From the NCBI GenBank assembly GCA_009792885.1, contig WMCF01000153.1, positions 684,876 to 748,875 on the forward strand: a stretch of 64,000 bases of DNA, given 5' to 3'. This stretch comes from Eremophila alpestris peregrina. Taxonomy: Eukaryota > Chordata > Aves > Passeriformes > Alaudidae. Made by a program: the position numbers and the translations under genes. Every line of letters starts with the position of its first letter. Position 1 is the stretch's first letter. Positions 13,106 through 25,000 of this stretch are shown in pieces. The notes beneath the pieces were generated by a model that was not told where the DNA came from, did no database searches, and worked only from the letters and a program-made list of their open reading frames with translations.

Positions 13106-14803
13106 TCCTCATTGTGAAACATATTTATCAGCACTGACACACACTAACTGTCCATAGTCTTTGAAAAATCCTCATCTTCCTCCTTTATCTGGTGCTAACT
13201 CAGTAGGGGAGGGACTCAGAGCGTGGTTTTGCAAACCCACCAGCTTTGTCCCTTTGCACAAGACCCGTGCTGTGGTCTCTGTTGTGCAGACTGCTGGTCC
13301 TGGAGCTGCTGCTGGATCTGGTTCTGATTCTGGAGCTGGGGTTGGTGCTGAAGCTGGGACCTCGGACAGATGATCTGCTTCTGTCTCACACACTGAAAGG
13401 GGTGGGCTGGAGGCACCTCCTCAGTCTCTTTGGTCAGGGTCACCTTGAAGGCCAGGGGAGGTTGCTCAGGGTCTCATTCAAGGGAGCAGGCCCCACCTCT
13501 GCTCTTGGCCCTGTCCCAGCACTTCACCACTATCCTGAGTGTTTTCTTACATCTGTTGGGAATTTTCTTGGCAGTAGCATGTGCCATTGCCTCTTGCCCC
13601 ATCCCTGGGCACTCTGAACAATTCTGTCTGCTCTGCAGCCTTTCCATGAGACCAAGTCAAGAGTAAGGCTTCCAGAGCCCTTTTCCCTCCAGGCTGACCA
13701 AACCCAGCTTTCTCCTGGGGTCCAGGTGGATTGCCTCCATGTTTTCAAAACCAGTCTGCAAACAGGATCAGCCTCACCTGGGCCTCACTGCAAGATTTGT
13801 AATTTGCTTTGCTGATTTTCTTTCAAACGTTAAAGGACCAGGACCAGCGTCAGTTCACGGCTCCACTTGCAAGGAGGCAGCTTTGGGCATGGGGATGGTG
13901 GATCCTAGCTTTGGGGATGGACACACCTGCAGAGTCACTGCCGAGGCACTGTGACCATTCTGCACCCACTGTGGGTCCTGGGGTGTCCATGCAGGGCAGA
14001 GTCCAGGTGAAGACCTTCATCCAACCAGCCTTAGGGAGCCCTGGCAGGAACTCTGTTGCTCCCAGTCTGTGCTGCTGATCCAAGGAGTTTTGATCCGTGA
14101 GGGCAAACACAATTGCAATGTGCAGTAAAGAGGAGTTGAGGAGCAGCTCCTCTGCCTAGCTGTACACCTCCACGCTCAAACACATCCCTCACTCATCCAG
14201 CAGTATCCCCCTCTCTGCCCTGTCAGTGTGGCAAGGATTTTGTCCATCAGATGCTTTTGCTCTGGGACAGGGAGAGGGGCTTTGGCCCACAGCAGAGGAG
14301 ATGCTTTGCCAGCTGAGCTCCTGGTGCAACAGCACTTTGGGCAGGAGCCAGACCTCCCTGGGCTGCCCCATGCTCCAGACCAGCAGCTGGAGAGTGATGC
14401 CTGTTCAAACCATCATCCCCAGTGCCTCCTCCTGCACAGGAAGAAAGAGCAGCTCTCGTGGACCCCCAGGGGATGTGGGGCAGAGCACGTCAGGAGGTGG
14501 AATGGAGAGTGCTGGGCACTGCAGGTGTCCCCGGGGGTAGATATGAAGGCGTTGGTTCGACCTTTAAAAGCGGCAGAGGATGGAAAGCACCATGGAGAAG
14601 GAACTTTGTCCCTGGAAGACACCCCCAGAAGGGCTAAAGACTCTCACATAACCACAAAGTAGTCACATCTCCACTTTCAAAGATCCCGGGAAAGCTCCGG
14701 TGAAGCATCAGGCTGTGTATCCAGCTGCGAGCAAAGGAGCCCCGGGCGGGTACTGCCGTGGGTGCTGTACCGGCCTGGCCGCCCACGCCAGGGGAGTTCC
14801 TGC

Positions 14804-14826
14804 TGATAACGCCGGGCAGATAAAAG
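14804..14826 (+). promoter_or_regulatory. MPO: MPO core promoter with paired GATA motifs and TATA-like box
   Basis: TGATAA at 14804-14809 and AGATAA at 14818-14823. The second merges into a TATA-like GATAAAAG about 30 bases ahead of the probable start site. The GC-rich sequence that follows ends at a good splice donor (14871). GATA factors are known myeloid/eosinophil regulators; their use here is inference. Confidence 0.5.
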
Positions 14827-14845
14827 CGGGCGCCGAGGGACCGCG

Positions 14846-14870
14846 GGCAGGGAGAGGCGGTGGATCGCAG
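14846..14870 (+). other. MPO: MPO noncoding exon 1 (5' UTR)
   Basis: Inferred leader exon. The 3' border is a strong donor (CGCAG followed by GTGAG at 14871). The 5' end is estimated from the TATA-like box and is accurate only to within about 10 bases. It splices to the acceptor ending at 15950, three bases before the ATG. Confidence 0.5.
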
Positions 14871-15952
14871 GTGAGAGCCTGGCCCGGGTACAGCTGTGTT
14901 TCTCTTTTGGAGGGTATTTCTCTGCCGGGGATGGGACTGGGGAGCTGGGGCTGAGTCTGAGGCTGAGCTCTGCGGTTCCCACTGCTTTCACCCTCGCCTG
15001 GTATCGGGCGCGGCTGGAGCGCTGCAAGGAAGCGCCTGGAGAGCGGCGCTGCTGTCGCCAGCTGCTCTTCCGCAGGGACGGGGCTTAGCCGGGCATTTTA
15101 GGGTGCCTTTGAGGCAGCTTCACGGTGGGTGCTCAGCCCACAACTCTGGGCTCCTGAGAGCTGATTGCTTGGAGCAGCCTTGGGAGGTGAGTGGGTCAGC
15201 TTTGGGAAAAACATCCCAAGTATCTATTAAACAATTATTAAATACTTCCCACTCCTTCTGCAGCCCAGGTTAAAGGAATGGCTAGGTCATAACTGAATAA
15301 GTTCCCATTAAAACACAAATGTAAATACCGTATTTTATAAATATGGGGATAGAGTGATACCCAGCTCATGGTTGGCTTCACTCTGCCTCTATTGAGGAAC
15401 ACAAACAATTCGTTCATGGTGATTTTTGTTGCAACATTCTAAATATTGAAGTATTATTTCCTCCAGACTTTTGGTGTAACTTTTAATCTGAATATCCTCA
15501 ATCCCAGCTAATCAGGACTAGAGAGAATACAGTCCTTATATGTTTTTATGTGACATGACTACTTGCAAGAGGGACTCTTGAAATTTTAAGGCAGAGAAAC
15601 AGAGGTGTAGAGGGCCTGCTGCGCTATCCTGGCTCTTCCCTCTTACCCACCAGCTCTCCTTTGCACACTCTGTGTGCTCCCCTGGCAGCAGATTCTGGTC
15701 TCTTTGTATTCCCCCCGAAGTCCCAAGCAGCATGCTCCCACCGGTACTGGCAGTCCTTGGGACAGGAGGCTGCTCCTTTCCCACATGGCACTGACAGGAC
15801 CTCCCAGGCAGTGCACTCCCTCCTGGAAGCGTTGCATTGGGCAGGGCATGCTCCACGAGCTCCCTTGACACGTGCCATCCTCCACTTTGGCATGGACCTT
15901 CCTGATGCATCCACATGTTCTTGGTGTTCTTCACTTACATTTCTTTTCAGGG

Positions 15953-16025
15953 ATGAAGGCAGAAAGCTTCCTGGGGTCGCTGGTGATCCTCAGCCTGTTC
16001 CAGGCATCTGTATCCTCTTCCTACG
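15953..16025 (+). CDS. MPO: MPO signal-peptide exon
   Basis: The ATG sits three bases into the exon, with G at -3. The 24 codons give a hydrophobic core (FLGSLVILSLFQAS), a typical secretory signal. The exon ends in phase 1; its last G joins AT of the next exon to give Asp25. Reading on past the donor hits a stop within 15 codons. Confidence 0.85.
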
Positions 16026-19000
16026 GTATTGTCCTTCCCTCAGGCTTTGCAGATCAGGGGATTTTCTGAGTGGGAAAGATAAAGCTATGTCTGCAAGAGC
16101 CTGTCATTCAGGAGCAGAGCCCTGAAAATGTGCCAGAAGGAGTACAGTTTGTACATCCTGTGGTACCAAGCTTGGCTCTTTCAGGTTTTTACCAGTTCAC
16201 ATCCTGCCTGATTCCTTAAAATCAGGTAAAAGCAGATCAGTTCCCAGCACTAGCCCATACCCATAGAACTAGGATCTCCCTCCCTGTGCCAGCACCTGAG
16301 AGAGCTACCAGGGCCTGTGAAGTGTGGGGATGGGGCAGTCACTCCTCCTCTTCCAGCCCTGAATCACTGCTCCTAAACCTGTAGAGACTTTTATCTGTTA
16401 ATTTACAACATCAAATCCTTATGAAAAGCACATGCCTGGCTGTTCATTTGTCTCAAGTGGTGATCCAGGCAATAATTTTTCTGATCAGGTTCAGGTAGTA
16501 ATTTTTCTCACCAAGACTGTCCAAGAGCTGAACTCTGGGCTGATCTGGGAAGATATTTTAAAGGAACTGGGGAGATCTGGGAGCCGTTTATCCCTTTGTG
16601 CTATTTTCTGAAGTTTTCCTCTTTCCCAGAAACTGTATGCCGGTGCTGTCACTCAGGGCCTGTCCCCTCCCTTTCTGTGACCCACAGCCAGCAGATGATG
16701 CAGATGAAATTCATTTTGGGAGCTCCCCCCAAGTCAGGAAGGGGAGCAGTGAAGATGGAAGGAGGTTGCAGGAGGGACTGGGGAAAGCCATGGGGAAATT
16801 GGGCTACTTATATAATCAGAGAATCCCAGAATGGTTTGGGTTGGAAGGGAGTTTAGAGTTCATCCCATTCCACCCCCTGCCATGGGCAGAGACACCTTCC
16901 ACTATCCCAGGTTGCTCCAAGCCCAGCCTGGCCTTGGACACTTCCAGGGATCCAGAAGCAGCCACAGCTGCTCTGGGCACCCTGTTCAAATGCTCTGCTG
17001 TGAAAGGGCAGGACGGATGGTGCCTGCACCTCTCACTGTTTGGGGCTGTTGGAAGCCTCCATTGGTGGAGGGATTCTCTTCATGCCCAGGAGAAATTCAG
17101 AGTCCCCTGAGGAATATATTCAGATCTCTGGAGAGTGAGTTGCACTTGCGTCCAGCACTGCTGTGTCCAGTCCCTGGGTGCTGGAGGTGCAGAGATGCTG
17201 CCTGCCGGCACCCTCACCTCTGCTCCTCCTCCCCTTCCCTGCTCAGATATGCCGCTGGAGCTGTCAGACACGTCCCTGCTGAGCAGCGTGGCTGAGGCCC
17301 GGCAGCTGGTGGATGCCGCGTACAAGCGCACACGGGAGCGGTGAGATCCCTGTCCCCTCTTCTTGTCCCCTGTCCTCTCCCGCACTGCAGCTTCCCCCCT
17401 CTCCTCCTCCCCGCAGCACAGGAACAGTGGGGTGGGGAAATCCGGGAGCACAACGGGCTGTCATACAGCTTTTGTCTGCTCACCCTGATTTTTCACCAGT
17501 CTGTTGGGTCACCAAGAGCTGTGACCTCCTCTGTGCTGCTCCTTCCAGCTCGGTTTTCAGAGAATCACAGAGTGGTTTGGGTTGGAAGGGATCTTAAAGT
17601 TCATCTCGTTCCACCCTGTGCCAGGGCCACCCACCTTCACAGCTGCACCTGATGTTATTGCTGGCCTCTGTTGCACCCCTCAGGGTGCTCTGAGCAGGAG
17701 CCCTGAACTGAGCCCAGCACAGGCTCCTGCTTCTTTCGAGTGGTTCCCTCACATGGATGCAGCAAACAGCTGGACGCTGCAGTGAGGACATTTTGTGGGA
17801 TTCCCAGCCATGCTTTGGGAGTGTCCAGCTTCCTACCAGCCCATACCTGCCCTCTGCCAGTGGCCACACTCTGAATCCCCTCCCTGGCTTGGGGACTCCA
17901 GCTGAGAGGAGGCTCCAGCAGCTTTAGGACGGGGTGGCCTGCAGACATTTGAGGCCTCTGGGTAGTCACAGTATTGATGATCTGGATAACAGCTAAGCGA
18001 GGTTTGGTGCCTCATGGATGTGACTTGCCTTCTGGCAGGTGGAGCTCTGAAGTTTTCGAGACTCCCTTCCTGCAAGTCTCTCTGCCGGTCTGTGGGGGGT
18101 GCTGGGAGAAGCCCTGGCCTCTCCCAGTGATTCTCTCCAGCAGTTCAGCCGTGGGACGTGCTGTGCCTGATGCTCCCTGCCCCTGCCCACTTCAGATTTG
18201 GGTTTCTTGTCCCTTGCAGCATAAAGAAGAACCTGCAGAACAATGCCTTGACCCCAGCAGAGCTCCTGAGATATTTCAAGCAGCCAGTGGAGGGGACACG
18301 AGCGGCCGCCCGGGCTGCAGATTATCTGCAGACCACCCTGAGCCTGCTCAAAGAGAGGCTGCGATGGGTTGTGAGGGGGGACTTCAATGTCACAGGTAGG
18401 ATCCCCCTTTGCTGGGAGGAAGGCAGAGGAGGGAAACACAGGGTTTGGTCACTGGGGCTTGGGAGGAGGGAAGGAAAGGGTGTTGTGCTGGGCTGTGGCA
18501 AATCTCTCCCAAGTGGCTGCAGTGAGGCAAAGCTGAGTTATTTTTCTGTCCTCTTTTTTCCATCTTAAATATTATTTGGGGATTTTTCAGTTAGTGAAAG
18601 CGTTTTGTGTGCTTCCCTGGTTCCTTCTGCTGTATCGAGGTCCATGTTCCAATGGGTCAAAGCTTGGAAGGCTTTGGTAGATATTCCACTGCTTGAGTAG
18701 GGAATCAGCAAATTCAGACATTACTCCCAGCAGCTTGGCCCCAAGGAAGGCAGTTCTTCAGCCAGACCTCAGACAGCACTGAAGTCACGTCATGGGCATG
18801 ACACTGCCTAAATAGAGAATGGGGAGATGTGAGAAGACGTTTCAGTGTGTGTCTGGAGGAGCAACATCCTCTGTGTAATGGAGTCAGGCCAGGCCAGGCT
18901 GTTGAGAGAAGGAGGCAAATCAGGGACAGTGAGAGGAACAGCTCAGGGACCCACAGGGAGGGTTCCTGCCATATAAATACGAACTCATGGGGATCATGGA

Positions 19001-22000
19001 ATAGTTTGGGTGGGAAGGGACCTTAAAGCCCATCCAGTGCCATCCCTGCCATGGGTAGGGACACCTTCTACTGTCCCAAGGTGCTCCCAGCCTCATCTAG
19101 CCTGGCCTCAAACACTTTCCCAACATTACAGTAAAGCACTGGCAGGATATGACACATTGTGGGGTGCTCTGGCTTTGCTCCAGGACAGGATGAGCTGGAA
19201 GGTGATGGCAGAACTGGCTGTGCACAGCTCCAGCCTCTCCATCCAGGACTGATGCTCCAGCACCACTACAGAGCCTTGTGAGGGCCACCTCTCACCTACC
19301 CAGCAGCTTTTCAAACCATGCTGTGACCCAGACTGTTGGTGGCAGCAGTGACCAGGAAACCTCCAAGGGATGGGATGTGGAGTGAGCAGCAAGAGCCAAG
19401 AAGCATCTTTGCTATGGAGACAGACTGGGAGAGCTGGGGGTCAGCCTGGAGAAAAGAAAGCTCTGGGGAGACATTAGAGCCCCTTCCAGTGCCTAAAACG
19501 GCTTACTGAAAAGAGGGAGAGACTTTTTACATGGGTAGATAGCGACACTAAAAGAGGGAATGGTTTTAAACTAAAAGAGGAGATATTTGGATTATATGCT
19601 AGGAAGAAATTGCTGGCTGGGTGTGTGCTGAGGCCTTGGCACAGGTTGTCCAGAGAAGTTGTGCCCCCATCCTTGGAAGTGTCCAATGCCAGGTTGGAGC
19701 AACTTGGGAAGGTGTCCCTGCCTTTGGCAGGGGGTTGGAGCAAGATGGTTTTGAAGGTCTCTCCAACCCAAACCATTCCATGATTCTGTAAGCTTTTTCT
19801 TGTTGAACTCTGCCACTTAGCTCCCATGCAAAGGGAAATGTGCACAACAAAGCACAATGCCCCTGGTGAGCCCAGCTACAGGATGGTTCTTCTCCAGGCA
19901 GCTCCAAGCAGGGGCGGCACACACTGAAAGCTGCTTCCAAGGGGAAAAACTTGTAACAGTCCCTAGGATGGCTGTGACTGCATTTTATGGTGGAGATAAA
20001 AAGGGAGAGGAGAGGAAGTGCCAATGCTAGAAAACCATTCTGCTGCTGTATGAGCCTAACATGTGATTACAAATAAGATCTGACCACAGCTTTTGCTCAG
20101 TTTGATGCTTTCCAAACCAGGAAAAGCATCTGCTGCTCAAAGAGGATCCTTGGCACGTCTTTGAGCAGGAAGATTTAAATGACAGCACATTCTGGTTGTG
20201 CAGATGATGCTAGGTAGAAGTACAACCTTTTCCTGAGCAAACCCAGCAGGGCCAGTGTGTTCCAGCATGTTTTTTCTCCCTTGTTCCCTTACCAGACTTG
20301 CTGACTCCAGCTCAGGTGGAGGTGATTTTCAAGGCCACTGGATGTGACCAGCAGGACAAGAAAATAAACTGTACATCTTCTGGCTACAGAACCATCACTG
20401 GCGAGTGCAATAACAGGTGAGAGGCTGTGTCAGCTGGATGGATGGATGGATGGATGGGACAGGAGGAGAGAAATGGCCTCAAGCTGCACCAGAGGAGGCT
20501 CAGGTGGGACATCAAGAGGAATTTCTTCCAGGAAAGGGTGGTCAGGCATTGGAACTGCCTGAACAGGAGGCTGGTGGAGTCCCCATTCCTGGATGTGTCC
20601 AAGGAAGGATTGGACATGGCACTCAGTGATCTGGGCTGCTGATTAACCTATATTATTCTATGGATGGATGCATCCTTCATCAGTAGAACTAGACCCACTT
20701 CCCCAGGGATGATGCACACAGGCACCCTGTTTTTAGGGTTTCACACTCCGCAGTATTTCCTAGTAATGTGTGGAGCTGTTAATTCCAGTCCTGTTTGGAA
20801 GGTTCCTGGTGTTGTATCTGAACCAGCTCTTTACCAAAACAGGAGGAGCTGCCTGTTGAGGACACTCTTTGGCAGGGTCTCCACAAGGGTTTCCTGACCT
20901 AAATCCATACTGGGCATAATCTAGCAATCCCCTTGCCCCACAGTCTGTGTGGGAGGAAATCTGGGCATATGGGCTGGGAGAGCACCTTCTGCACCCCCCA
21001 AGGCTGGAATGGGAATGTGGGAGACATGAGAACATCCATGGGGTGTTTCATAGAGACCGTTCAGAAACATTCCCTGTAGAAATACAGCTGGGAAGCTCCT
21101 GGGAGCAGCTGAGGCAGCGGAAGGAGCTCAGTCAGCTCTTCCTACCCCAGGGTGCTTTAGCTTTCAGGGGGTTGTATAAGAACTAAGGGGAGACCTTCCC
21201 GCCTCCTTCCATTTCAGGGGGGAATGTGGGTCTGGGATAAAAACAGGTCCATTACACCTGATGCAGACCTGAGGCCCTGGGGAAGGTGGGCTCAGCTGTG
21301 CTCTGTCTCTCCACTGCCTGGGGCAGTGCTACACCCCTGTGAATGAGAGGCCACCACAGAACACACTTTGGACATGCAGTCCAAAGAAACTACTCTAATT
21401 AGGGTTTTAATGGTCTAATCAAGCTACAGTCATAGAGTCATAGAATGGTTTGTGTCAGAAGTGTTTTTGAAAAGGTTTAAAGGTCATCTAGTCCAACCCC
21501 CCGCCATGGGCAGGGACATCTTCAGTAATGACCTTCAAAAAATTACCCAGCACAGTAACCTCACAGTCCAAATCCCCCAGTTTCATTCGAGACCATAGTT
21601 AATTCCATTCCAAGGCTCTTCCCCTTTTCCCTGCTGTTCCCAGGTTCCAACTTTGTTTTCCAGCCACAGTCTGAGGTCGAGGGCCTTTCTTCAGGCTGGA
21701 TGACATCAGGGGCACTTGAGTTCTTGACTGGCAGAAACTGAGGCTTGGGGTGGATTATTAAAGGTCTTTTCCAATCTAAACAATTCTATGATTATTGTTG
21801 TTATTAATGCAGAGGTTTACTGATAGCACCAAACCTATAGAGCTGCAGCAGTTCCCCAACCACGGTGTACTCCCATTCCAAGGTCCATGTCTCTCCATAT
21901 CCACAAGGTCTTGGCTACAACTGTTTGCTGTTTTTCCATTGCCTCTGACAGGAGGAACCCATCCCTAGGAGCCTCCAACAGAGCCTTGGCCAGGTGGCTG

Positions 22001-25000
22001 CCAGCAGAATATGAGGATGGTGTGTCCGTGCCCCGTGGGTGGACAGAAGGAAGGCGTTTCTCTGGATTCCCCCTTCCACTGGTAAAGTTTGTAAAAGTCT
22101 CAGAAATCAGTGTCAGGCCTAGGGATTGTCAGTTCTAGGACAGGCTGCAGGCTCATGCACCAGCTGGAATTGTGAATCAGGTTGGAGTAGCTGAAATTCA
22201 CCAGCTGCAGGGTGATGGTCTGAGAATATCCAGGGGGATCTATTAGGAATGATTTCTAAGTCCCATGCCTTCAGGAAAAGCAAAGGAAAATTAATCTCAT
22301 TGCTGCAGAAATCACAGGAGGAATACAGAATTACACAATATATTCTTTTGAGTGAATTTAAGTAAAATTATTTTACTTACCTTTTTTTTATTTGATTTGT
22401 GGCAGTTGTTTCCTGAAAAGCAATTATGCCAGAGCATTAGGTGAGCCAGGGAATCCCCAGAACAAAAAATGTATGACCAGAAATGCTATGTGGGGGTCCC
22501 TGGGTGAGTGAAGTGCAGGTTGTGGCTCTCGTGGCACCTGGATATGAGCAGGGTCACTGTGACATGGCTGCTGCTCCACTTGAACTTGGTGCAACAACAG
22601 CTCTGATGAGGAGCTGGGGTTGTGTTCATGGATTTATTGTACTTTCTAACCCTCCTCCACAGCACAGTATCCACTTTTTCTGTAGTAATACATGAAGGTG
22701 GGGGAACTGTGATGGCTGGGGAAGGGATGAGAAGAGAGGAAGGCTTCCAGATAACTTTCAAAAATTCCCTGGGGCTATTCTTCCTACACTTCTGCTAAGA
22801 AAAAGGTCTTTTAAAATTTTTTGTTTCCCTTTAAAATGTTTTGTTTCCCTTTTTTAGGCTTGCTTAGCTGTTTCTCTTAGTCCATCAAAGGGACAGTCTT
22901 GGCCTGGATGGCAGAGCCAGAGCAGCGCAGGGCTCAGCGAAGGACACTTGTTGATGGTGACCTTCCTGTGCAGATTTGGGGGTTTTTTGTCTGCAAAGCA
23001 CAGGAAGTGCCCTGGGAATTTTTGCTGATGACCCCGCAACTGGGTGCACCCATTCACACACAGCATTTCCCACCCTGTTCTACGTTCATCCCTGCAGGTC
23101 CGACAAGTGTCCAATGAGATTGTCCGCTTCCCCCCGGAGCAGCTGCGGATGGACCAGCAGAGATCCCTCATGTTCATGCAGTGGGGCCAGTTTATTGACC
23201 ACGACCTGGATTTCAGCCCGGAAACCCCAGCCAGAGTCCCCTTCGGAGGCGAGACAGACTGTGACACCAGCTGTGCCAAGAAGCCTCCCTGCTTTCCCAT
23301 CCAGGTACAGGCAGCCTCCTTCTTCCAGGGGAGGAAGGGAGAGGGCATCTGCCTTTCTGGCCAGCAGATGTTGGTGGCTTTCCTGGTCGTTGGCTATGGA
23401 GGAACATCTTCCCAGAACAGGCCAAGGAGGTCAGAACACTCTGTCTGGTGGCACTGCTGTGTTCCGGGGGCTCTCTCTGGATTCAGCCTTGTGTGTCTGT
23501 GCCTCAGCAATGTGGTTTTTCTTCGGAGCTGTAGTGCAAAGGTAGCACTGGTGACTGGAAAACAGGAAATGTCACAGACAGGCACTGGGGAGTGTCAAAA
23601 CCCCAGAAAATCCACTGGACTTAAGTGCTCTTTGCATGGGACAAGGGAGTGCTGCGGTCTCCCAGCAGTGCCTGTGGCATTAGCAGGAGTCACATCATGG
23701 TCCCTGCTCCAGTAGATCACAGAATAACTGGGGTTGGAAAAGCCCTCCAGGATCACTGAGTCCAACCTGTGCCCCGCCTTGTCCCCAGCCCAGAGCACTA
23801 AGTGCCACATCCAGCCCTTCCTTGGACTCGTCCAGAGATGGGGACTCCAAACCTCCTCGTGCAGCCCCTTCCAGTGCCCAAAAACCTTTTCCATGGGGAA
23901 ATTCCTCCTGATGTCCACCCTGAGGCTGCCCTGGCCCAGCCTGAGGGTTCCCTCTCCTCCTGTCCCTGTTCCCTGGGAGCAGAGCCCGACCCCCCCAGCT
24001 ATCCCCTCCTGTCAGGGAGCTGTGCAGAGCCACAAGGTCCCCAAGGTCCCCCCTGAGCCTCCTTTTCTCCAAATCTTGTCCATGTCCCTCCTGCAGCCCT
24101 GCTCTCCTGCCTTTGAAGTTCTTCTGCAGCTCTGGCTCCCACATGTCCTCCTAATACCTCTCAAGGAAAATTATGGTAGGATGGAACATCACTATTTCCC
24201 TGACATGCATTTGAGAATGCTGGAAGGGTCACAAGTTCTGAATGACAAATGTCTATGGTGTAGATATGGAGATAAGAAAAGTGAGCCTTAAAGATGCAAT
24301 CCAATATATTTATTTTCAGGGGGAAAACTTTGGGAATCCATAGGACTCTAGGGAAATCTAGGTGTCTCCAGGCTGTTTAGGACTTGGGCTCCAAATGCCG
24401 CATCCCTGCTCTGACCCTTCATCTCAAGATTTATGCTGGAGACTTATGCCCTGAGAAAGGGCTCCTGCCTGGCTCCATCTCCTGAGCCACTGATGAATTT
24501 TCCTTTTCTCTGTCTGCAGATCCCACCCAATGACCCCCGGATCACCAACAAGAGGGATTGCCTCCCTTTCTTCCGCTCAGCTGCCACCTGCACGCGAGGC
24601 AGGGCGGTGCGGGAGCAGATCAACGCGCTGACCTCGTTCCTGGATGGCAGTGTCGTGTATGGCAGTGAGGTGGCCCTGGCCGAGCGCCTGAGGGACCGCA
24701 GCAGCCAGAGGGGCCTCCTGGCTGTGAACCACAACTTCACAGACAAGGGCAGGGCATACATGCCTTTTGGTCCCATGAGGAAGGAGCCCTGCCTCAAGGC
24801 CAGCGGGGCAGCTCGAATCCCTTGTTTTCTTGCAGGTGAGTTGGGTGCTTGTACCCCAAACCTGGAATCTGGAGCAGACAATTCCACCAGCTCCAGTTCC
24901 CTTCTTTAGTTGTTTGTTTTTCTTATTTGAGTAGGAAATGGGATGGAGCAAATCATGAAAGACTGAGACAGGCTCTGCTAGGTAGGAGGAAGGTCTTCAC

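Larger units (their letters stand above)
10616..14800. other. Intergenic region TSPOAP1-MPO
   Basis: No open frame here looks like a conserved protein. It contains a roughly 1-kb CR1 copy (12.1-13.1 kb) with a microsatellite inside it. The rest is unique sequence that should hold upstream MPO control elements. Confidence 0.6.

Noticed and set aside
12498..13112. Minus-strand frame of 204 codons, the second longest open frame in the window
   Set aside because: It is antisense to a CR1 retrotransposon; similar frames recur at other CR1 copies and reflect repeat composition.
23044..23715. Plus-strand 223-codon frame over MPO exon 7
   Set aside because: Only 23098-23304 is peroxidase; the rest is read-through into introns on both sides.
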